Source of the DNA: Lachnospiraceae bacterium UBA7076
GTDB lineage: Bacteria > Bacillota > Clostridia > Lachnospirales > Lachnospiraceae
Direction of reading: 5' to 3'
DNA length: 39,497 nucleotides
NCBI GenBank assembly: GCA_002493625.1
Contig: DKZK01000022.1
Span: 1-39,497 of the forward strand
In this document: positions 15,898-24,261 of the stretch, one piece after another
Position numbering within the stretch: position 1 is the first letter of the stretch
How the letters are laid out: every line of letters starts with the position of its first letter
Notes under the pieces: model-generated
Database searches by the model: none
The model's input: only the letters and a program-made list of their open reading frames with translations
Told to the model about the DNA's origin: nothing
Made by a program: the position numbers and the translations under genes

Positions 15898-16977
15898 ATG
15901 AACAGAGATAAATATTTAACGGAGCTTGGCAGCTACCTTGCAATCCTTCCCATGGACCGCAAAACAAAGGTTCTTGAATTTTACAGTGAGCATACGGCAA
16001 AGCTTGTGGCAAACGGTGAGGATTTGATTGAAAAGCTTGGAACTCCGAAAGAGCTTGCAGGCAATATCATTGATACGGAATTGAACGTAAAATCTGCTCC
16101 TTCTCCGCAAAGAGGCAGAAAGAAACATCCCCTGCGAAGAATTATTTTTACTATAATAGCTTTATTTATAATTGTTTTTGTGGGATTTTTTGCTTTGCTT
16201 GGACTTTCAGGTCATATTCTTTATTGGGATAACGAAATGAACCGTCTTGTAATCGGTGAATCAGGTCAGGTAACTACACTTGAAAAGACTAAAATTGAAG
16301 ACATTGACAATATCGACATAGATGCAAAATATGCCACGGTATACCTTATTCCTTCCGATGATTATTACATTGAATACAGCATAACAAGCAACAAAAATAC
16401 TCTTTATAAAATACGGAACGGAAAGCTTATATTTGATGACAGCGCATGGATGCCCATACGATTAGGCTTTAAATTTAACGAAAAACACAATGACTATATA
16501 AATATTTATTATCCGGCAGACGCTTATATTGACAATCTGAAGGTAAAGCTTGATATGGGCAGCATCGAGGTTTCAGACGTAACCATAGATAATATGGACA
16601 TTGACCTCGACATGGGCAGTCTGGACATAACAGGCTGCGCCATAAAAAAAATTGATGCAGACCTTGATATGGGCAGCATCGACATTTCAAACACGGAAAT
16701 TTCCTCCGCAGACGTATCACTTGATATGGGCGGACTTGATATGTCCGGCACACTTATAGATAACAAGCTGAGCGCAGACCTTGACATGGGCAGCGCCACA
16801 TTATCGCTTACAGGAAATGACGGCGGCAGCCCAAGCTATGGTTTTGACCTCGAATGCGACATGGGCAGTATAACAATCAACGGAGCTAACGAGGGCAGAA
16901 AATATAATAATAGCGGAAAAACAGTTATTGATATAGAATGCGATATGGGCAGTATCAATATCAGGTATAACGATTAG
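15898..16977 (+). CDS. HAAS (DUF1700) domain membrane protein with DUF4097 beta-repeats
   Basis: Residues 1-65 are a HAAS/DUF1700-like signalling domain (YLTELGSYLAILPMDRKTKV, LIEKLGTPKELAGNII). A basic patch and one membrane helix follow (about 80-103). The outer part holds a DUF4097-like beta-solenoid with seven DMGS/DMGG turns between about residues 218 and 355 (LDMGSIEVS, LDMGSLDIT, LDMGSIDIS, LDMGGLDMS, LDMGSATLS, CDMGSITIN, CDMGSINIR). HAAS proteins usually pair with a PadR regulator, but none is adjacent. A clear promoter lies upstream. The stop codon overlaps the convergent kdpE stop by three bases. The role is probably envelope sensing, but this is not certain. Confidence 0.8.
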   Translation: MNRDKYLTELGSYLAILPMDRKTKVLEFYSEHTAKLVANGEDLIEKLGTPKELAGNIIDTELNVKSAPSPQRGRKKHPLRRIIFTIIALFIIVFVGFFALLGLSGHILYWDNEMNRLVIGESGQVTTLEKTKIEDIDNIDIDAKYATVYLIPSDDYYIEYSITSNKNTLYKIRNGKLIFDDSAWMPIRLGFKFNEKHNDYINIYYPADAYIDNLKVKLDMGSIEVSDVTIDNMDIDLDMGSLDITGCAIKKIDADLDMGSIDISNTEISSADVSLDMGGLDMSGTLIDNKLSADLDMGSATLSLTGNDGGSPSYGFDLECDMGSITINGANEGRKYNNSGKTVIDIECDMGSINIRYND

Positions 16978-17675
16978 TCCAGCCTTATCATACGATATCC
17001 AACCCCGATATGGGTCTGAATATATGGTTGGGAATCCGGCTCCGGCTCCAGCTTTTTCCTAAGAGTCGCCATAAATACGCGTAAGGAAGCAACGTCATTA
17101 TCCCAGCATCGACCCCAGATATTTTGTGTAATAAAGGTATGCGTCAATACCTTTCCTACATTTTTTGACAGCAGACATAAAAGCTTATATTCAATCGGAG
17201 TCAGATGAAGCTCCTTGTCATGCAAAAAAGCACAGCCTCCCGCATAATCCACGCGCAGCTCTCCATTAACAAATACAGAGCTTGCAGCCGGCATCCCTGC
17301 CGACATGAAAGACAGCCTGCGCTGGGTTGCACGCAGTCTTGCAAGTAATTCCTCAACTGAAAAAGGCTTCGTAAGATAATCATCCGCCCCTGCGTCCAGA
17401 GCTTCAATTTTATCATTATCCTCGCTTCTGGCGCTTATGACAATAATAGGCAGATTTGACCATGAACGGATATTTCTGATAACCGCAACACCGTCCATAT
17501 CCGGCAATCCCAAATCCAAAAGAATAATGTCAGGATTATGGGAAGAAGCCTCTATAATTGCCGTCTGCCCGTTTTGTGCTGAAAGATAGCGATAGTCGTT
17601 TGTTTTCAATGTTGTTGTAATCAGGTTGCGTACAGGCGGATCATCCTCCACAACAAGTATTAATGGTTTATTCAT
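16974..17675 (-). CDS. kdpE: KdpE-type response regulator
   Basis: OmpR-family regulator. The receiver domain has acidic residues VVEDD, phospho-acceptor Asp54 (ILLDLGLPDMDG), Ser/Thr in VISA and Lys in LTKPF. The winged-helix domain spans about 135-230 (HLTPIEYKLLCLLSKNVGKV, ending GVGYRMIRL). The overall sequence and the partner kinase identify it as KdpE. It overlaps the kdpD stop by 8 bases, so translation is coupled. The usual target, kdpFABC, is not in the window; the genes upstream in the same operon are ktrB and ktrA. Confidence 0.9.
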   Translation of the reverse strand: MNKPLILVVEDDPPVRNLITTTLKTNDYRYLSAQNGQTAIIEASSHNPDIILLDLGLPDMDGVAVIRNIRSWSNLPIIVISARSEDNDKIEALDAGADDYLTKPFSVEELLARLRATQRRLSFMSAGMPAASSVFVNGELRVDYAGGCAFLHDKELHLTPIEYKLLCLLSKNVGKVLTHTFITQNIWGRCWDNDVASLRVFMATLRKKLEPEPDSQPYIQTHIGVGYRMIRLD

Positions 17676-20328
17676 TTAAATTTACCTCCCCTGCCGGTAA
17701 CGTGAACGTAAAAACAGCTCCCTCCGGCTTATTGTCCGATACCTCAATTTGCCCTCCATGCGCCGTAACGATGGATTTGCACAAAGAAAGTCCAAGTCCC
17801 AGACTTCTTCGGCTATCCGCGATCCGGTTTGCCCCGCTATAAAACATTTCAAAAACAAGCGGCTTTTGTTCATCCGGGATTCCCGGTCCGTTGTCGGAAA
17901 CAGACATTACAATCCATTTCCCTTCCTTTTTCATAAAGATTTCTATTTTTGACCCGGTATTTGTATATTTAATTGCATTATCTACCAAATTAATAATCAG
18001 TTGGACAACTAATTTTACATCAATATGAGCCAGAAGCAAATCCTGCGCTGCATGAACACAAATCATATGCTCTTTGCTTTTTCGGTTAATATGGCGCAAT
18101 GCCTCCGCTACAATCTCATCCATCAATTCTACCGTTCTTGTGAGATTTACCTGACCACCCTCTATTCTTGTAACAGCCAGCAGGTTTTCCACTAAATTTA
18201 TAAGCCACATGGAATCATCATAAATATCCGTAAATGTCTGTTCTCTCATCTCATCATCCATTTTTTTATAATTTGCCATCAAATTTCCGGCGCTTCCTGA
18301 AATCGAAGTCAATGGTGTTCTTAAGTCATGGGATATTGCGCGGAGCAGATTTGCTCGAAGCTGCTCATTCTTTGCCAAAACAGCCGCTTCTTCTTTTTCT
18401 ATGGCATTTTTTATATTTTCCAATGCAAGTGCGCACTCTCCCAGTATAGACAGCATAACGCTATTCTCAAAGGAATCCAATGGTATTCCGTCCACACATA
18501 TTCCAACTACGCCATATACCCTGCTGTTTTGTCTGATGGCAAGATAAAGGCAGCTTGCGTTTGCCAATGTATCTGTAGTTGCTCCCGCATGTCTATTGTT
18601 TTTCATTACCCATTCGGCAACCTCTTTTTCACTTTCTGTTGTCAAATCCTTTTTTCCACTGCCTGCCGTCCGATAAACATTCGGATTTTCCAGACTTTTT
18701 CCGTCGGACGGATAAATGATCAAATCTTTTTTTAATAGCTTTGTAAGCTGACCTGCCGTCACTCTTAATATGTCGTTTTTGTTCTTTTCCTTTTGCAAAA
18801 GCTGGTTTGTCTCCAATAAAATTTTTGTTCTGAATGCAGCCTGTGCAGATTGTTTTGCGTTTTCCTTCAGCTTTATTGCAAGCGAGCCGGTCAGAAATGC
18901 CACCATGAACATGATAGTAAAGGTAACCGGATAATCCGAATCATTAAAATGAAAGGTAAAACGCGGTACGGTAAAAAAGAAATTAAATACCAATACGCTC
19001 ACAAGGGAAGCCATAAAACCACACAGTTGGTTTGTCGTAATAATGGAGGTTATCAATACTCCAAAGATGTATACTGCTATAATATTAGCTTCCGTAACCC
19101 CAAATGCATAGAATGCATAGCCAATCAACGTGGCTGCCAACACAACCAGCATACTCGTTCCAACGTCCCGTGCAGATATAATCTGTGATTTTTTTCGTCT
19201 GACAGGGCGATATTGCCATTCTTCGGCAACAGGTATCACGTGTATATCCATATTGGGCGCTGCAGCAATCAGTCTCTCAGTCAGGGTTCCTTTTCGAAAG
19301 GCATTTTTTTCTGTTGCAATACTGCGTCCGATTACAATTTCAGAAATGCCATAGAGCCTTGCAAATTCTGCAATCTGATAAGAAACATCCTCCCCGTAGA
19401 CCGTCTCGACCGTTGCTCCAAGCTGTTGTGCCAGACGCATATTTTCCCACAGCCTTCCTTTATCCGCCTCATCCATATCCGACGCACTTGAGGTTTCAAC
19501 GTAAAGTGCGGTAAAGCTTCCTTTAAACGCACGTGCCATTCTTGCGGCAGTACGGATAATTTTTGCATTGGATGGCGACGGCGACAGGCAGACCAAAATA
19601 TGCTCGTCTGTGTGATAGTCACTTCTGCTTTGAAGTCTTGCGCTCTCTGTCAGCAGCTTTACCCTGTCGGCCATACGCCGCAAAGCGATTTCACGCATGG
19701 CAGCCAGATGTTCCAACGTATAAACTTCAGTATGCTCATTCGGAAAAAACTGTTTATCCATGATTCGTTCCATCAGCTCGGACGGCTCTATATCCACCAG
19801 TTCCACCATCTCCGCCTTATCAAAAGCAGAATCCGGAATGCGCTCCTGAACCATGATTCCGGTAATGCCTGCAATCATATCATTAAGACTTTCAATATGC
19901 CGGACATTCACCGTTGTATAAACATCAATTCCGGCATTTAATAATTCCTGAACATCCTTATATCGTTTCGCATGACGGCTTCCTGCCGCATTCGTATGCG
20001 CAAGCTCGTCAACTAAAATAAGCTGCGGCTTTCTTCTCAAGGCAGCGTCAAGGTCAAATTCAAAAAGCGCTGTTTTTTCATGCGAAACCTGTTTTTCCGG
20101 AATTTGTTCAATGCCTTCCAGTAATTCAGCTGTTTTTTGACAGGAATGGGTTTCAATATATCCCGCAACGACGTCAATGCCTTGTTCCATCGCCTGCCGG
20201 GCCGCCTGAAGCATGGCATAAGTTTTTCCAACTCCCGCCGCATATCCGAAAAATATTTTCAGCTTCCCTTTCGTCGTATCTGCCATATCATTATGCTCCC
20301 CATGAAACACACGCTCCTGCAATTCCAT
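17668..20328 (-). CDS. kdpD: KdpD-type sensor histidine kinase
   Basis: Full-length K+-/turgor-related sensor kinase (about 886 residues). The N-terminal KdpD domain has Walker A GYAAGVGKT (about 29-37) and LILVDELAHTN (about 105). A universal-stress-protein domain follows (about 245-370). Its SPS...FTALY segment matches SxS-X20-FTAxY exactly, the pattern tied to cyclic-di-AMP binding in Staphylococcus aureus KdpD. Four close membrane helices (DUF4118, about 395-490), a GAF-like stretch and the kinase core come next: HDLRTPLTSISGS (His at about 668), NLVDNAIKYT and DNGPGIPDEQ. The ATG at 20328 is preferred because GGAGGA abuts the ATG at 20334. It is third in the operon ktrB-ktrA-kdpD-kdpE. 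Confidence 0.93.
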   Translation of the reverse strand: MELQERVFHGEHNDMADTTKGKLKIFFGYAAGVGKTYAMLQAARQAMEQGIDVVAGYIETHSCQKTAELLEGIEQIPEKQVSHEKTALFEFDLDAALRRKPQLILVDELAHTNAAGSRHAKRYKDVQELLNAGIDVYTTVNVRHIESLNDMIAGITGIMVQERIPDSAFDKAEMVELVDIEPSELMERIMDKQFFPNEHTEVYTLEHLAAMREIALRRMADRVKLLTESARLQSRSDYHTDEHILVCLSPSPSNAKIIRTAARMARAFKGSFTALYVETSSASDMDEADKGRLWENMRLAQQLGATVETVYGEDVSYQIAEFARLYGISEIVIGRSIATEKNAFRKGTLTERLIAAAPNMDIHVIPVAEEWQYRPVRRKKSQIISARDVGTSMLVVLAATLIGYAFYAFGVTEANIIAVYIFGVLITSIITTNQLCGFMASLVSVLVFNFFFTVPRFTFHFNDSDYPVTFTIMFMVAFLTGSLAIKLKENAKQSAQAAFRTKILLETNQLLQKEKNKNDILRVTAGQLTKLLKKDLIIYPSDGKSLENPNVYRTAGSGKKDLTTESEKEVAEWVMKNNRHAGATTDTLANASCLYLAIRQNSRVYGVVGICVDGIPLDSFENSVMLSILGECALALENIKNAIEKEEAAVLAKNEQLRANLLRAISHDLRTPLTSISGSAGNLMANYKKMDDEMREQTFTDIYDDSMWLINLVENLLAVTRIEGGQVNLTRTVELMDEIVAEALRHINRKSKEHMICVHAAQDLLLAHIDVKLVVQLIINLVDNAIKYTNTGSKIEIFMKKEGKWIVMSVSDNGPGIPDEQKPLVFEMFYSGANRIADSRRSLGLGLSLCKSIVTAHGGQIEVSDNKPEGAVFTFTLPAGEVNLNE

Positions 20329-20343
20329 TTCCATTCCTCCCGC

Positions 20344-20368
20344 TTTGAACGTCAGCCATTCCAGATTT
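20344..20368 (-). repeat. Leader repeat before the kdpD ribosome site
   Basis: On the minus strand ATCTGGAATGGCTGACGTTC continues into AAAGCGGGAGG, the kdpD ribosome site. It shares a core with the units before trkA and purO. Confidence 0.7.
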
Positions 20369-20377
20369 CATTAACCT

Positions 20378-21025
20378 TTATATCCTGAAACATTTTTGAA
20401 TATCCTTATTTCTGCCAAGCACCATCATGGTATCCATCGCACCCATAACAATGTCCGAGGAAACAGAAAGCTCCAGTTTCCCATTTTTTCGGATTCCCAT
20501 GATATTTATACTGTATTTTTTCCGTATATCAATCTGCCCGATTGACCGGCCGGCCCAATCCCGCGGAACGGGAATTTCAAATATGGCATGCTCCTCATCC
20601 AACTCTATGTAATCCAGAATATGGTCTGCACTGTAGCGTATCGCTGTCCATTTGGCAAGCTGCTTTTCCGGATATACCACCTCATCCGCTCCGTTACGCA
20701 ACAGGAATTTTTCCTGCACATCCCCCGCCGCCCTTGAAACTACCAGCCTTGCGCCAAGCTCCTTCAACAGTGAGGTTGTCTCCAGTGAGCTTTGAAAGTC
20801 ATTTCCAATTGCAACAATACAGACATCATAATTACGTATTCCAAGAGATTCCATAAAACCTCCATTTGTACTGTCCCCAATCTGTGCATTTGTCACAAAG
20901 GACAGCACAGCATCTACCCTTTCCTCCACATGATCCACGGCCATAACCTCATGCCCCAATTGATTTAAATGTAATGCTATATGCTTTCCAAATCTTCCCA
21001 AGCCAATTAACAATATTGATTTCAT
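20378..21025 (-). CDS. ktrA: Ktr potassium uptake regulatory subunit KtrA
   Basis: Single-RCK cytoplasmic ring protein that gates KtrB. The Rossmann motif SILLIGLGRFGKHIA (residues 3-17) with acidic strand end VMAVDHVEER binds NAD(H)/ATP. The C-terminal RCK_C domain (about 135-215) includes IFEIPVPRDWAGRSIGQID and ends MVLGRNKDIQK. The length of 215 is that of KtrA, not of double-domain TrkA. A TCCTCC-complementary ribosome site precedes the ATG. It lies 17 bases after ktrB. RCK_C domains of KtrA are classic cyclic-di-AMP targets, which fits the KdpD motif next door (inference for this protein). Confidence 0.92.
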   Translation of the reverse strand: MKSILLIGLGRFGKHIALHLNQLGHEVMAVDHVEERVDAVLSFVTNAQIGDSTNGGFMESLGIRNYDVCIVAIGNDFQSSLETTSLLKELGARLVVSRAAGDVQEKFLLRNGADEVVYPEKQLAKWTAIRYSADHILDYIELDEEHAIFEIPVPRDWAGRSIGQIDIRKKYSINIMGIRKNGKLELSVSSDIVMGAMDTMMVLGRNKDIQKCFRI

Positions 21026-21042
21026 ATCATTATTTTCCTCCT

Positions 21043-22377
21043 TTATCCAACCGTAATTTTTTCCTGCGGCAGTCTTGATACCGTCTCCCTTGAACCTGAT
21101 AGCGCAGCGTAAATTAATGTCAATCCGCCAACACGTCCGAGAAACATAAGTAAAATCAGAATCATTCTTGACAATATGCCAAGCTTTGATGTAATCCCCA
21201 GCGACAGCCCAACCGTACCAACTGCAGAAGCTGTCTCGAACAGGCAGGTAAGCATCGGAAGTCCTTCCGCCATACTTATTACCAGCGCCCCTGAGAAAAA
21301 CAGTACAAGATACATAAGTAAAATGGTTGCCGCATTTTTTACAACCCCGTCATCAATCCGCCGTCCAAAAATGTGCGTATCCTCCTTTTGGCAAAAGGTT
21401 GCATGCGCGGTCGCAAACAGGACTGCAACCGTTGTTGTTTTCATTCCTCCCGCAGTAGAGCCGGGGCTTCCTCCCACAAGCATCAGTACAATTATAATCC
21501 ATTTTCCCACCTCGCTTATTTCCATCAAATCCACTGTATTAAAGCCCGCCGTCCTCGGCGTTACGGCCTGAAAGAGAGAGCTTAGCAATCTTTCCCCTTT
21601 TTCAAGGTGCGTAAATTCGCAAAAATAAAAATACATGGCAGGAATAATCAGCAAAATAGCTGTCGTAAGAAGTATCACCTTGCTTTGCATCCTGTATTTA
21701 TGAAAACTCAACCGGTTTGTCTTTATATCGTCCCATGTCAGAAATCCAATACCACCCACAAAAATCAGCGTCATTATGACAAAATTAATGACCGGCTGCC
21801 CTGAATATCCGGTTAAAGAAGAAAATGGTGACTTTGCGCCCATCAGATCGAAGCCTGCATTACAGAACGCTGACACCGAATGAAACAGCGCCAGCCAAAG
21901 TCCCTTTATTCCAAAGTCACGGCAGAATACCGGAGCCATGGCTGCCGCACCTGCCAATTCAATCAGCAAGGTGCTTTTTACAATAAAATTTGTCAGTCTG
22001 ACAATCCCTCCCACCTTCGGGGCAGAAATTGCCTCCTGCATGGTGCTGCGCTGCATCAGTGAAATTTTCCTGCCGGAAATCATGGCAAAGACAGCCGCAA
22101 CAGTAATTACACCCATACCGCCGACCTGAATCAGAAGCATTATTACAAGCTGTCCAAACGATGACCAATAAACCATTGTATCATAGACTACAAGACCTGT
22201 TACACAGACTGCCGAGGTAGATGTAAACAGCGCATCAAAAAAAGGGGTTACAATTCTCTCATGACTGGATATTGGAAGCATAAGCAAAAAAGCCCCCAAT
22301 AAAATCACACCAGAAAATCCAAGGATAATAACCCGAAAAGACGTTATTTTCTTTCTCTTACAAATCACTGCGTCCAC
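21043..22377 (-). CDS. ktrB: Ktr potassium uptake membrane subunit KtrB
   Basis: K+ pore of the Ktr system. There are 444 hydrophobic residues with the four pore loops STSAVCVTGLVVYD, SAFCNAGFDLMG, AVTPRTAGFNTVD and TASAVGTVGLSLG, each holding the filter glycine. Length and sequence fit KtrB and distinguish it from the TrkH at 3714-5162. The start is GTG at 22377 with AAAGGAG ten bases upstream. It is the first gene of the ktrB-ktrA-kdpD-kdpE operon; the 119-base leader upstream has only a weak promoter-like TTTACA/TATTAT pair and no room for a ydaO-type riboswitch. Confidence 0.92.
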   Translation of the reverse strand: MDAVICKRKKITSFRVIILGFSGVILLGAFLLMLPISSHERIVTPFFDALFTSTSAVCVTGLVVYDTMVYWSSFGQLVIMLLIQVGGMGVITVAAVFAMISGRKISLMQRSTMQEAISAPKVGGIVRLTNFIVKSTLLIELAGAAAMAPVFCRDFGIKGLWLALFHSVSAFCNAGFDLMGAKSPFSSLTGYSGQPVINFVIMTLIFVGGIGFLTWDDIKTNRLSFHKYRMQSKVILLTTAILLIIPAMYFYFCEFTHLEKGERLLSSLFQAVTPRTAGFNTVDLMEISEVGKWIIIVLMLVGGSPGSTAGGMKTTTVAVLFATAHATFCQKEDTHIFGRRIDDGVVKNAATILLMYLVLFFSGALVISMAEGLPMLTCLFETASAVGTVGLSLGITSKLGILSRMILILLMFLGRVGGLTLIYAALSGSRETVSRLPQEKITVG

Positions 22378-22496
22378 ACACGCAAAACTCCTTTACAGCT
22401 TTATTCTGCCTAAATAATAGATCCGTTTTTATAAAGAATGTAAAAGAATATACCCATATGTATTAAGACTGTATAAAGGCAGCCGGCTAATACACA

Positions 22497-23393
22497 TTAT
22501 CCGACCGCACAGGGAAATTCCAGATAAATATACAATGATTGTTCCTTATACTTTGCCCATATTTTTCCGCCCATCTGCTCAACAAGTGTCTTTGCAATGG
22601 ACAGCCCCAGTCCGGTTGAATTGCGCGCCGACTCCACCGTAAAGAAGCGGTCAAATAATCTTCCAACCTGTATTTCATCCATGCCGGAGGCTTTATTGCC
22701 AAATGAAAGCCTGCCGTCATCATCCAGACCGACCTTAAGGTCGCCGTCACTGTATTTCAGCGCATTGCTGAGAATATTATTGAACACTCTTACAAGTGCG
22801 GAACGGTTTAAGCTTCCTGTTACACGTTTATCCGTAATCACAATATCCGCCTTAATTCCTCCTGCGTCCATCGCCCCGTAAAACCCAAGCAGACATTCCT
22901 CCAAAACTCCCTTTATATCCACGTTCTCCTTTTCCAGCTTCTCCTCAGATAAAATAACTGTATAGCGGAACAGCTCCTCCGTAAGCTGTTTTAAATTTTC
23001 AATTCTGTTTCCTATATTGGCAAGGTACATTTCAACCTTTGGAGATTTCTCCTCCTTTTCCAGCAGCTCCAGATAACCGCATATAGCAGTAAGCGGCGTC
23101 CTCAGATCATGTGAAATGTTGGTTACTGCGCTCCGAAGCTCAACATCCCCCTGATAAAACCGGTGTCTTTCGCTTCGGAGCTTACGGAGCTCTGCATTAA
23201 TGGCAGCCGCCAGACTTCGAATATACTTATCGTTGGTGGAAACATCTATCAACGTGTTTGTTTCAGTCGTGAGCCTGTCGGCAAAGGCCATCTCAATTTC
23301 CTTTGCTGATTTTTGCATGAATATTATTTTTATAATAAGCGCTGCGATCGTCAATGCCATAATGCCCACAAGCGCCCACAACCATTTGTCCAT
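22497..23393 (-). CDS. Sensor histidine kinase of the LanFE-type module
   Basis: Small membrane kinase (298 residues). One N-terminal membrane helix (about 4-26) is followed by a short linker, then HisKA with NISHDLRTPLTAICGYLELL (His95) and HATPase_c with NILSNALKYSDGD, LFDRFFTVE and TGLGLSIAKTLVEQMGGKI. There is almost no extracellular domain. It is last in an operon of response regulator (25259-25930), ABC ATPase and ABC permease, 10 bases after the permease. That layout is typical of lantibiotic or antimicrobial-peptide immunity modules. A weak hairpin (TGTATTA/TAATACA, 22459-22494) follows the stop. Confidence 0.85.
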   Translation of the reverse strand: MDKWLWALVGIMALTIAALIIKIIFMQKSAKEIEMAFADRLTTETNTLIDVSTNDKYIRSLAAAINAELRKLRSERHRFYQGDVELRSAVTNISHDLRTPLTAICGYLELLEKEEKSPKVEMYLANIGNRIENLKQLTEELFRYTVILSEEKLEKENVDIKGVLEECLLGFYGAMDAGGIKADIVITDKRVTGSLNRSALVRVFNNILSNALKYSDGDLKVGLDDDGRLSFGNKASGMDEIQVGRLFDRFFTVESARNSTGLGLSIAKTLVEQMGGKIWAKYKEQSLYIYLEFPCAVG

Positions 23394-23403
23394 TCTATAA
23401 TCC

Positions 23404-24261
23404 CTACTTTAAATTTTTCTTTTTAAAAATGATAATTCCGGCAGATGTGCTACCAATTAATATTATCATGTCATAAAGCATCATCAAATTTGCATTTCCC
23501 GTATTCATAAAGCAAATTTGAAGTATTTGCCCGCACGGTACAAAATCATAGATAAATTCATAGATATCACGTTTGAAGCCTTCCGGATAAGAAGGATTTT
23601 TTGTCGGAGGACTTTCTATAAGCTCACCGGTTTCATCATCTGTAAAAGCATATCCCTCATAATATTCCGGGGCGTCCAGTCTTTGATTTACATAAGCAGA
23701 CACAAACAGCATGCCAAGCATAAGCATCAGGCAGACAACGCTTCCCACGGACTTACTTTGTATGGACATGGAGCATAAAAGCAAAAGAGCCGTCATTGAA
23801 ATTGTAACCACGCATATCATAAGCGTTTTTGTCAATATCTCACCATATCCCATGCCGGTCCCAAGCAACAGGCTTCCAAGCCCCCATGCCGCAAATATGC
23901 ATACCACCAAAAAAATAACATTTGCCACAACACACACAACAAGCTTGGAAAGATATATGCTTCCTCTCCTATGTCCCACAATCAGCTTATTTCTTATTGT
24001 TCCGTCCGAGTACTCTGTCCCTGCAAACAAACCCACAAACATTGCCATAAGAAATATAACGACCATGACGCCGACAAAAAGCATACTATCTGCATTGCTG
24101 TATTCCGCAGATAAGTTTGCATATACCTGCGCATGCCTTTTTACATCTACACATTTCGGTATAATAAACCCGGCTCCCAAAATACCGGAAACCAATAAAC
24201 AAATCCTGAATATCTTACTCTTAAACAGCCTTATAAATTCAGCAGAAAGCAACTTATTCAT
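23404..24261 (-). CDS. ABC-2 type transporter permease
   Basis: Membrane half of an ABC exporter. About six membrane helices are visible: one near residue 18-36, a large soluble loop (VDVKRHAQVYANLSAEY), then helices at about 60-82, 105-130, 145-170, 180-200 and 260-280. The EYSDGTIRNKLIVGHRR segment is typical of LanE/LanG and BcrB-like permeases and probably contacts the ATPase. I start at the ATG at 24261, which has GGAGG 8 bases upstream; the GTG three codons earlier lacks a proper site. It overlaps the ATPase gene by 8 bases. Substrate is probably a bacteriocin or peptide antibiotic (inference from context). Confidence 0.82.
   Translation of the reverse strand: MNKLLSAEFIRLFKSKIFRICLLVSGILGAGFIIPKCVDVKRHAQVYANLSAEYSNADSMLFVGVMVVIFLMAMFVGLFAGTEYSDGTIRNKLIVGHRRGSIYLSKLVVCVVANVIFLVVCIFAAWGLGSLLLGTGMGYGEILTKTLMICVVTISMTALLLLCSMSIQSKSVGSVVCLMLMLGMLFVSAYVNQRLDAPEYYEGYAFTDDETGELIESPPTKNPSYPEGFKRDIYEFIYDFVPCGQILQICFMNTGNANLMMLYDMIILIGSTSAGIIIFKKKNLK

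Noticed and set aside
16547..16970. DNA-level tandem repeat in the HAAS gene
   Set aside because: The DNA copies are too diverged for a recent tandem array; the periodicity is explained by the repeated protein turn DMGS.
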